Origin: Candidatus Hodarchaeota archaeon
Lineage (GTDB): Archaea > Asgardarchaeota > Heimdallarchaeia > Hodarchaeales > Hodarchaeaceae
Direction of reading: 5' to 3'
Assembly (NCBI GenBank): GCA_016840305.1
Contig: JAEOSP010000133.1
Coordinates: 1-5,006 of the forward strand
Length of the DNA: 5,006 nucleotides
Shown: one piece after another, positions 1 to 4,935 of the stretch
Layout: each line of letters starts with the position of its first letter
Position numbering within the stretch: position 1 is the stretch's first letter
Position numbers and translations under genes: made by a program
Notes under the pieces: model-generated
Databases searched by the model: none
What the model saw: only the letters and a program-made list of their open reading frames with translations
What the model was told of the DNA's origin: nothing

Positions 1-249
1 GGGTAAGGTTTGGTATCTTACCATCATCATTATCTTTTTGGATGTTAGAAGCCAAAGTCATTAAATATCACTTTCATCTGTAAGCATTCATAAAATTACT
101 AATTTTTTGTTATCTAAACTGGAACCTTGTAACCAATTACTACTTTGAAAGATAAATTCTCCATCACTAGATGATTAGTTGATTTTTATTTAAAAACCTG
201 AAAACGATTCTATATCCTATTGAATTTTAACCGAATACTAGTATATCAA
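1..249. other. Gene-free left-edge region
   Basis: I see no credible coding region here: all frames are broken by frequent stops and G+C is low (about 23 of 90 bases over 151-240 by my count). A 6-bp inverted repeat lies at the very edge (GGTAAG at 2-7 with CTTACC at 17-22, 9-base loop), next to a short CAT triplet run at 22-30. The rest is AT-rich sequence that could carry promoters: an element resembling a TATA box lies near 210-216 (CTATATC), about 35-40 bases before the candidate RNA that starts near 250. The region may also hold the upstream part of a minus-strand gene lying to the left. Confidence 0.5.
31..46 (-). promoter_or_regulatory. Promoter-like motif related to the right-hand repeats
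   Basis: Read on the minus strand this is AACATCCAAAAAGATA. It matches the two ACATCCAAAGAAATAT copies near 4792-4884 at 14 of 16 positions. The CCAAA block followed by an A/T-rich block resembles an archaeal BRE plus TATA box, so this may be the promoter of a minus-strand gene that starts at or beyond the left edge. Three ATG codons follow in a row on the minus strand (30-22), but they lie too close to the putative TATA box to be downstream of a normal start site. Confidence 0.3.
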
Positions 250-362
250 AGGCAGATTCACCCTCAATATAAGCATTCGGGAATCCGTACTATTCTCGAA
301 CTACCTTCGTGGGAGAGCGTACTAAGCGGAGAATACAGGGATAATACCCCAGAATTATGCCT
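250..362 (+). ncRNA. Candidate structured RNA or structured leader
   Basis: A G+C-rich island (43 of 90 bases over 261-350 by my count, against about 26% just upstream) is closed by a 10-bp helix: 250-259 (AGGCAGATTC) pairs with 352-362 (GAATTATGCCT), leaving A357 bulged. Inside, 285-329 can form a long interrupted hairpin: CCG/CGG (285-287, 327-329), UAC/GUA (288-290, 319-321), UCUC/GAGA (294-297, 313-316), then CUAC/GUGG (301-304, 309-312) with a CUUC loop. Small hairpins are possible at 261-280 (CC/GG) and 338-350 (GGG/CCC). Two pairs are G-U on the plus strand (255-356, 302-311) and would be A-C mismatches on the minus strand, which favours plus-strand transcription. A T4 run follows at 364-367. 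I recognise no known family: the canonical tRNA T-loop is absent and a 5S fold cannot be completed. It ends 56 bases before the RHH start, so it could be a leader of that operon or an independent RNA. Confidence 0.35.
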
Positions 363-386
363 ATTTTAAAGAATCATAATACATTT

Positions 387-400
387 GTAATTATATCACT
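387..400 (+). promoter_or_regulatory. Putative TATA box of the RHH-DUF99 pair
   Basis: The A/T-rich element AATTATATCA (389-398) is centred about 25 bases upstream of the first ATG of the RHH gene. That is the usual TATA-to-start distance for archaeal leaderless transcripts, and no clear Shine-Dalgarno sequence lies between it and the ATG. The assignment rests on spacing and base composition only. Confidence 0.35.
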
Positions 401-418
401 GATAGAGTTGAATTTGTT

Positions 419-604
419 ATGATGAAATTAATAACCGTGCATCTCCCCAATGATCAAGTTAGTGGACTTGATGAGCTTGTAAGAAATGGCAGATATCCAA
501 ATCGAAGCGAAGCTATACGATTTGCCATTCGTGACATGTTAAAAGATGAACTATGGAGTCTTAGAGGAAATCCGCTTTTAGTTCAGTCGCGTGAATCGTA
601 CTGA
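419..604 (+). CDS. CopG/Arc-type ribbon-helix-helix transcriptional regulator
   Basis: This 61-residue protein has the full pattern of a CopG/Arc/MetJ-class RHH DNA-binding protein. A short strand with alternating hydrophobic residues (LITVHLP, residues 4-10) is followed by helix A (about 11-24), a turn with the typical G-R-Y-P-N-R-S-E-A-I-R motif (24-34), and helix B (about 29-45). Such proteins bind DNA as dimers, inserting a paired beta ribbon into the major groove. The last 15 residues form a polar tail without clear structure. Two ATG codons stand side by side (419 and 422); either could be the start, and a TATA-like element 25 bases upstream suggests a leaderless message. The gene overlaps the DUF99 gene by 14 bases, so the two are almost certainly co-transcribed. 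It may regulate its own operon. Its targets cannot be told from sequence. Confidence 0.88.
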   Translation: MMKLITVHLPNDQVSGLDELVRNGRYPNRSEAIRFAIRDMLKDELWSLRGNPLLVQSRESY

Positions 605-1253
605 TCAAGTTCTTATCCCGCCTTTCCACAGGAATGTAAAATCGAAATTGTCTAATTCAATTCGTCGTTGGCGAGGAGTAAAGTCTAAAACTCCGATAAT
701 AGGTATAGATGACGGAGGATTTGACCGTTTTGCTAAAGAAGATATTTCTGTTCCTATTTTTGGCGTTATAATGAAGGGAGCTTCCTATGTTGATGGTATC
801 ATTCAGAGTGAACTACTAAAAGACGATAGCTCTGCAACGAGTTGTCTTACCAAGATGATTTGCTCATCCTCACATAAATCGCAAATACAAGCAATTTTTC
901 TTCAAGGAATTACCATTGCTGGATTTGGAGTTATAGATATTCACCAATTATGGCAAGATACAGAGATACCTGTTATTGTCATTCTGCGCAAATATCCAGA
1001 ATATGAGAAGATCCATTCTGCCTTAATCAAAGCCTTTGAGGATCACAAAAATCGTTGGAATCAAATTCAAATGGCTGGATCTCCACATAAAATTCAAGAT
1101 AGTCCTCAAATTTTTCTCCAAATCGCAGGAATCACTATAGAGAATGCTAAATTACTCACCAAAAAATGTACAGCAATTGGAACAATACCTGAAGCATTAA
1201 GAATTGCTCATTTTATTGGTGCAAGCCGTTATAAGTTTCTTACATCTGGTTAA
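591..1253 (+). CDS. DUF99 / UPF0215 family protein (endonuclease dU family)
   Basis: The 220-residue product matches the archaeal DUF99 family (Pfam PF01949, labelled endonuclease dU) along nearly its whole length. The landmarks are GIDDGGF (residues 38-44), an IMKGASYVDG block (60-69), LQGITIAGFGVIDI (104-117), PVIVILRKYP (127-136) and the terminal IPEALRIAHFIG (199-210). As I recall it, the family has an RNase H-like fold related to endonuclease V and is proposed to act on damaged or uracil-containing DNA; the paired aspartates D40-D41 and D116 are candidate metal ligands. From memory the third block usually reads GFN, while this protein has GFG (G113). The start is uncertain. GTG at 591 overlaps the RHH gene by 14 bases and gives about 25 residues more than usual before GIDDG; TTG at 648 would give a 201-residue protein closer to the family's usual size. 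Neither has a clear ribosome binding site. Family assignment is confident, activity is not. Confidence 0.87.
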   Translation: MNRTDQVLIPPFHRNVKSKLSNSIRRWRGVKSKTPIIGIDDGGFDRFAKEDISVPIFGVIMKGASYVDGIIQSELLKDDSSATSCLTKMICSSSHKSQIQAIFLQGITIAGFGVIDIHQLWQDTEIPVIVILRKYPEYEKIHSALIKAFEDHKNRWNQIQMAGSPHKIQDSPQIFLQIAGITIENAKLLTKKCTAIGTIPEALRIAHFIGASRYKFLTSG

Positions 1254-1256
1254 CAT

Positions 1257-1270
1257 AAAAAATAAGCTTA
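1257..1270 (-). terminator. Putative T-run terminator of the minus-strand operon
   Basis: Just after the glycosyltransferase stop codon (TAG, 1274-1272) the minus strand carries the 8-bp palindrome TAAGCTTA (1270-1263) followed at once by six T residues (1262-1257). A T run is the usual archaeal intrinsic termination signal. It lies in the 18-base gap between two convergent genes, so it would also limit read-through into the DUF99 gene. I see no comparable T run for plus-strand termination. Confidence 0.42.
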
Positions 1271-1271
1271 A

Positions 1272-2795
1272 CTATTCAATAAGGGGCGGAAACACTTCTT
1301 CCCATAACAGCATTAAGGGAGTAAAGATCCAGGATCCTATACCAACTATTAAGAACAGTGAAAATTGATTTGGTATAGTCTGGATTAGAAAATAAATCAA
1401 CACAACTATGACTCCTATTGCTAGTATAGAATTTCTAATAATCTGAAAGTCACGATCCCAAACGCTAGATTTACTTTTTGGAGTATTACGAAGTAGTAAT
1501 CCGTCAAACAAAGCAGAAATAAGAAATAAGAATGAACCCAACGAAAAAAGATAGAATGCTATAAGCTGGACCAACCTTTTTGGGATATTTGTTTCCCTCT
1601 CTTCCCAAATAACCGCAAAAATTGTAGTTAATGAAAACGATATACTAACCAAAGTAGGCATAATGAAGGTAGAATTTATTCCGAAATATGAGATTCTTAA
1701 AATTGGGATTTGAGCTGTGATCATAAGTGTAAGCAATGTGAATAGAAAAACTATGCTTGTGCCAGAAAAGAAAGCCATAGCGTTCAATAACAATTCTAAT
1801 CTCTTACTCCAGCTAATTTGGGAGGATCTAATAAGAGTTAAGAATCGAATACGCAATATATTACATGCACCGTGTGTCCATCGCCATAATTGAGAGATTT
1901 GGGCTTTCGATGTCTCTGGTACCAAACCCTGAGATCCAATATGATTAACAAATTTACCTTGATAACCTCTTGCGAGAATTAGCATAGACGTATCAATATC
2001 TTCAATAAGTGTTTCTTCAGAAAAACCTCCTATCTCATTAAGAACTGACTTACGGAAGCACCCTGTTGTCCCATTGAATAATACTACACCGCGATGGTCC
2101 TTCGCTGTTTCAATAACTTCATAGAATTGGGAATAAAGAATTGAATTCGCAGCTTGGTAAAATTTACGTACATTTCGATAACCCACTTTTGCTTGAATGA
2201 AGCCTATGGCTGAATCTTCCACTATTGGATTAAATATCTCCAATAAATTAGGTTTTGGAATATGATCAGAGTCTAAAATGACAATGAATTCGCCTTGTGC
2301 GAATTTCATAACAACATTGATATTTCCAGCCTTGAATCCCCTTTCATCCTTTTTATGATGAAATTTTATTTGTTTTTTCTCGCAATAAGTTCGTAAATTC
2401 TCAGTAACTGATGGATTTTTCCCATTATCGCTTACAATAACCTCATAATTATCATAATCAAGTTTCAAAGCTCCTTCAATAGTTTTTCTAAGTATAGAAA
2501 AAGGAGTTCCATGTGAAGGAATTATGATACTAAAAAACGGTTTTTTCAAGGATTTCGTTTTCACGTGGGACTTAGTGCGGAAGAATAATGAACCAGAAAT
2601 ACTATAAAATAAGTAAAAAGCGAAAAGAAAACCTATTATCTCCATAAAGAGAAGAAGTAAATTCAGAATAATTACGATTAAATTTGAGGTAGAAAAGATG
2701 GTTAATGAAGTGAATAGAACATATATAGGTAGATAAAACAAGACTAGAAACGCAATTATACGAAATACTATTGAAAATGCCTTGTATATTTTCAT
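1272..2795 (-). CDS. Membrane-bound family 2 glycosyltransferase (cellulose synthase-like)
   Basis: The 507-residue protein has two N-terminal membrane segments (about 8-33 and 37-66), a cytoplasmic GT-A domain (about 86-315) and about five C-terminal membrane segments (roughly 334-360, 379-397, 408-434, 453-472, 478-498). The catalytic domain shows FFSIIIPSHG (87-96), D123 for nucleotide binding, KAGNIN (155-160), the metal-binding D175-S-D177, an IED triad with likely catalytic base D266, and Q302-L-W-R-W306, the Q-x-x-R-W motif of processive inverting enzymes such as BcsA and hyaluronan synthases. It should transfer sugar from a nucleotide-sugar donor at the inner face of the membrane, either processively to a polymer or to a lipid acceptor; the sugar is unknown. 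It starts at ATG 2795, 43 bases after the nucleotidyltransferase-like gene, with only a weak purine stretch as ribosome binding site. It is the last gene of the presumed operon. All motifs are intact. Confidence 0.88.
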   Translation of the reverse strand: MKIYKAFSIVFRIIAFLVLFYLPIYVLFTSLTIFSTSNLIVIILNLLLLFMEIIGFLFAFYLFYSISGSLFFRTKSHVKTKSLKKPFFSIIIPSHGTPFSILRKTIEGALKLDYDNYEVIVSDNGKNPSVTENLRTYCEKKQIKFHHKKDERGFKAGNINVVMKFAQGEFIVILDSDHIPKPNLLEIFNPIVEDSAIGFIQAKVGYRNVRKFYQAANSILYSQFYEVIETAKDHRGVVLFNGTTGCFRKSVLNEIGGFSEETLIEDIDTSMLILARGYQGKFVNHIGSQGLVPETSKAQISQLWRWTHGACNILRIRFLTLIRSSQISWSKRLELLLNAMAFFSGTSIVFLFTLLTLMITAQIPILRISYFGINSTFIMPTLVSISFSLTTIFAVIWEERETNIPKRLVQLIAFYLFSLGSFLFLISALFDGLLLRNTPKSKSSVWDRDFQIIRNSILAIGVIVVLIYFLIQTIPNQFSLFLIVGIGSWIFTPLMLLWEEVFPPLIE

Positions 2796-2838
2796 TGAGG
2801 GTTCTCTCTGAAATTCGTCCGGGATTCAACTAAAACTC

Positions 2839-3687
2839 CTAAAAATCGAGTTTTCCAGCAAGGAAATCAGCCCATCCTTTTTGATATTTTTCTACTGAGT
2901 TAATATGATTCCAATATACAGGGTTTTTTGGTAAATAGCCGAAAAGTAATCCTTCTTTGCTTAAAACAGGAAAAATGTCTTTTTCAAGCGAACTTACTCG
3001 TTTTTCTATGAAAGAAAATATTTCAGGTTCGAAAAAATAAATTCCAGCATTTACATAACTCAAACCTTTTTTTCCTCCACTAACAAATCGGGAAATTTTT
3101 TTATCTTCTTCATTGAATTCTACTTGACTGTTAGTTTGTTCAAGAATTAACATTGTAGCTAATCCACCCTTCTTTACAATCTGACGATGAAACTCTAACA
3201 TCAAACTAATATCGATATTTGTTATCAAATCCCCATTCATGACAAGAAATGTTGATTTAAATTGTTTTTGGGCATTTAACACAGCTCCAGCGGTATCCAA
3301 TGGATCCTCTTCAGCGATAAAACTTATACTAATTCCTGGAATCGTTTTTTCGGTAAAAATTTGTTGAATATGCTCTTTTCGATATCCAATCGAAAGGAAT
3401 ACTTCCGTTAAGGCATGCTTCCTCAATAAATCAATCGAATATTCAAGTATTGGTTTATAACCTATTGGAAGCATTACTGCTGGAGTGACTACTGATAAAG
3501 GACGAAAGCTACTTCCCCGTCCTCCACAAAGAATGAGAGATTTTATTGTATGAGCTTCAAGAGCGATCTTTAGTGCTTGTATAATAAACTGTTTGACGTT
3601 ACCATGGCCTGCTACTTCTAATAAGTTCAGCCAGAAGTTCTCTGTGAATTCAATCGTATATTTGTGAATATCCTTTTGTTTGCTCAT
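2839..3687 (-). CDS. Nucleotidyltransferase-like protein with RHH-like N-terminal extension
   Basis: From ATG 3687 this is a 282-residue protein; an in-frame TTG at 3696 would add three residues. Residues about 50-282 belong to the sugar-phosphate nucleotidyltransferase family (glucose-1-phosphate thymidylyl- or mannose-1-phosphate guanylyltransferase type). They show LCGGRGSSFRP (53-63), YKP (77-79), a TAG motif (132-134), NGD with metal-ligand candidate D153, NAGIYFFEP (213-221) and SLEKDIFP (233-240). Two key positions differ. The lysine usually found in the (P/S)-K-x-x-L-P segment is alanine here (A70 in TPAVMLP), and the aspartate of the W-x-D-I-G-T segment is histidine (H261 in WNHINS). 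Residues about 8-45 are extra to the family and read like an RHH domain: strand KYTIEFTEN, helix, HGN turn, then VKQFIIQALKIALEAH. There is no left-handed beta-helix tail. It lies between a polyprenyl synthase and a glycosyltransferase. It could make an NDP-sugar, or be a nucleotide-sugar-binding regulator; I cannot decide. Confidence 0.8.
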   Translation of the reverse strand: MSKQKDIHKYTIEFTENFWLNLLEVAGHGNVKQFIIQALKIALEAHTIKSLILCGGRGSSFRPLSVVTPAVMLPIGYKPILEYSIDLLRKHALTEVFLSIGYRKEHIQQIFTEKTIPGISISFIAEEDPLDTAGAVLNAQKQFKSTFLVMNGDLITNIDISLMLEFHRQIVKKGGLATMLILEQTNSQVEFNEEDKKISRFVSGGKKGLSYVNAGIYFFEPEIFSFIEKRVSSLEKDIFPVLSKEGLLFGYLPKNPVYWNHINSVEKYQKGWADFLAGKLDF

Positions 3688-3726
3688 ATGAGCCAATCCA
3701 ATTATGCAGATTATTTCAAAATTATC

Positions 3727-4734
3727 TTATTTCTTGCGTTCGATTAGATACTTGGATAATATTAGAAGAAAATCAATTAATTCTTCTGCTACATAATCCT
3801 CATCATTCACTTCAGCTTGCAACTCCATCAAACCTTCAATAGCAAGCCCGGCATATTTGTCACGGATTTCTTTCACCTGATCCTGAATTGTCCTAAATGC
3901 TTTCAATATGGTTTTGATGTCATCTTGACTCTTTTCTCCAATCTTTTTATTATAAATTTCTTTTATCCTTGGAGCAAAGTCTGTTTTTAGTGCAAAATAA
4001 AGGAATAAATTCCGTTTTGATTCCTGTATATCCCAAAATTGCATTTTTCCAAAATCTTCAGGATTTCCTAATATATCCAAATAATCATCTTGAATTTGAA
4101 AAGCAACCCCTGCAGCAATGATCGATCGATTCAGTTTTTCAGTAAATAGGTCAACACGATTTGCTGCCAAACATCCTAATCGAACACATCCTGCGAAGAC
4201 AACTGCAGTTTTATACTCCATAATTTTAATGATGTGATCCATATCAAAGGTGAAGTTTTGATCTAATCTGTCCTCTAGTTCAATAGCATTCCCTAATCCA
4301 ACTTGATAAGCATAATCGATTACTAATTTTAATCCAGGAGGATCATCTTTGAGTAATGTTAGAGCATAAGCATGGAGAACATCTCCATCATGTAAAGCAC
4401 GATCCGCTCCATGGATTTTATGAAACGCGTCCTTACCACGACGGAGAGGGGCACCATCTATTAAGTCATCATGAATTAAAGTCATATTATGAAGAAGTTC
4501 AATAGATACAGCAAAATTGTACGATCGATTCATTGCTTCTTCTTGTATGTCCGATTCCTGCGTTAGAAGCTTTGTTGTTACTGCTATAAGCGCTGGCCGT
4601 AATTGCTTTCCACTTGTAGACAAAATAAAATCGCGAATTCGGTCTTTCGTAGGACTCTCGAGACCCTCAATCGCTAAATTCAGCTGTTTAGCTAAATTTT
4701 TCATTATTTCCTCATCAATAAATTGTTGTAGCAC
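3727..4734 (-). CDS. idsA: All-trans polyprenyl diphosphate synthase (likely geranylgeranyl diphosphate synthase)
   Basis: The 335-residue protein is a complete isoprenyl diphosphate synthase, which condenses isopentenyl diphosphate with an allylic diphosphate. It shows GKQLRP (42-47), the first aspartate-rich motif DDLID (89-93) followed by R98-R99, KT (175-176), and the second aspartate-rich motif FQIQDDYLD (212-220), with a downstream GK and K240. All aspartates for the magnesium cluster are present. The residues just upstream of the first motif (M84, T85) are not bulky aromatics, so C20 or longer products are plausible; geranylgeranyl diphosphate would feed archaeal ether-lipid synthesis. 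The chain length is inferred. The chosen start is GTG 4734, because GAGGG lies 7 bases upstream; ATG 4704, preceded by GAGGA at a shorter 4-base spacing, would remove ten residues. It is the first gene of the presumed three-gene operon. Confidence 0.9.
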   Translation of the reverse strand: MLQQFIDEEIMKNLAKQLNLAIEGLESPTKDRIRDFILSTSGKQLRPALIAVTTKLLTQESDIQEEAMNRSYNFAVSIELLHNMTLIHDDLIDGAPLRRGKDAFHKIHGADRALHDGDVLHAYALTLLKDDPPGLKLVIDYAYQVGLGNAIELEDRLDQNFTFDMDHIIKIMEYKTAVVFAGCVRLGCLAANRVDLFTEKLNRSIIAAGVAFQIQDDYLDILGNPEDFGKMQFWDIQESKRNLFLYFALKTDFAPRIKEIYNKKIGEKSQDDIKTILKAFRTIQDQVKEIRDKYAGLAIEGLMELQAEVNDEDYVAEELIDFLLILSKYLIERKK

Positions 4735-4740
4735 TAATTT

Positions 4741-4749
4741 GCCCTCTTC
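4741..4749 (-). promoter_or_regulatory. Ribosome binding site deciding the GTG start
   Basis: The minus strand reads GAAGAGGGC here, with GAGGG (4746-4742) separated by 7 bases from the GTG codon at 4734. This is the best Shine-Dalgarno match in the window and supports the GTG start over ATG 4704. The upstream ATG at 4753-4751 is in the same frame but meets a TAG stop immediately before the GTG. Confidence 0.6.
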
Positions 4750-4787
4750 ATTTATGTAATCAATAGCGTTCGGTTCATACCTTTAAG

Positions 4788-4807
4788 TTTGATATTTCTT
4801 TGGATGT
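4788..4807 (-). promoter_or_regulatory. Putative BRE/TATA promoter, gene-proximal copy
   Basis: On the minus strand ACATCCAAAGAAATAT (4807-4792) gives a CCAAAGA block like an archaeal BRE, followed by AAATATCA like a TATA box centred near 4793. A start site about 25 bases downstream would be near 4768, leaving a leader of about 34 bases that contains the GAGGG ribosome binding site. The same 16 bases recur exactly at 4869-4884. Confidence 0.45.
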
Positions 4808-4816
4808 TTAAAGAAA
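4795..4816. repeat. 7-bp inverted repeat over the proximal promoter
   Basis: TTTCTTT (4795-4801) and AAAGAAA (4810-4816) are perfect inverted arms around an 8-base centre. They overlap the BRE-like half of the proximal promoter copy, so this could be a binding site for a dimeric regulator. A/T-rich inverted repeats of this length also arise by chance. Confidence 0.35.
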
Positions 4817-4835
4817 TGAACCATTCAACATGAGT

Positions 4836-4915
4836 TTAAGGTTATTATATAATAAGGTTAAGGTTATTATATTTCTTTGGATGTATAATTAAGCATTAAG
4901 TTTAAGGTTATTATA
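4836..4915. repeat. Three exact 14-bp direct repeats in the operon promoter region
   Basis: The core TTAAGGTTATTATA occurs exactly at 4836-4849, 4858-4871 and 4902-4915, with start-to-start distances of 22 and 44 bases. The outer two copies share three more bases on the left (AGT). The middle copy overlaps the distal promoter element. Exact copies at multiples of 22 bases point to an operator array or recently duplicated promoter units. A degenerate relative (TTTAAGTTTGATA) lies near 4782-4794. Confidence 0.6.
4865..4884 (-). promoter_or_regulatory. Putative BRE/TATA promoter, distal copy
   Basis: The minus strand reads ACATCCAAAGAAATAT (4884-4869) followed by AATAACC. CCAAAGA resembles a BRE and AATATAAT resembles a TATA box centred near 4869. 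This copy has the better TATA box of the two. Transcription would begin near 4845 and give a leader of about 110 bases that crosses one of the 14-bp repeats and the proximal copy. Confidence 0.42.
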
Positions 4916-4920
4916 ATTGC

Positions 4921-4930
4921 TAAAAATATA
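4921..4930 (-). terminator. Possible T-run terminator after the right-edge gene
   Basis: The minus strand reads TATATTTTTA five bases after the stop codon of the putative partial gene at the right edge. A short T5 run with no hairpin is a weak archaeal termination signal, but its position directly after a stop codon supports the idea. Confidence 0.28.
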
Positions 4931-4935
4931 GTCAA

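Noticed and set aside
333..356. 16S rRNA fragment suggested by GGGATAATACCCC and AAGC...CCTTCG...GGGAGAGCGT
   Set aside because: Only short words match; the conserved stretches between them, such as the GGCGGACGG...AGTAACACGTGG block, are absent.
336..361. tRNA T-arm and acceptor stem (CAGGG, 7-base loop, CCCAG before the 3' strand)
   Set aside because: The loop is ATAATAC and not TTCRANY, the arm has an A-A mismatch, and no D-arm or anticodon arm fits.
250..362. 5S rRNA: size, terminal helix and a CCGTAC...CGAAC segment (285-301) resemble the loop C region
   Set aside because: After CGAAC the expected helix III strand and the AAG(U/A)UAAGC block do not follow at the right distance, and helices II, IV and V cannot be drawn. 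The likeness may be chance.
2602..2829. 75-codon minus-strand open frame overlapping the start of the glycosyltransferase
   Set aside because: It lies in another frame of the N-terminal membrane segments of a well-supported gene, has no recognisable motif, and is rich in residues expected from an off-frame reading.
4517..4759. 80-codon plus-strand open frame opposite the polyprenyl synthase N-terminus
   Set aside because: It is antisense to a strongly conserved gene, rich in Ser, Cys and Phe, and has no recognisable domain.
4792..4915. CRISPR array
   Set aside because: The repeats are too short (14-16 bp), spacers are unequal or absent, and copies partly overlap.
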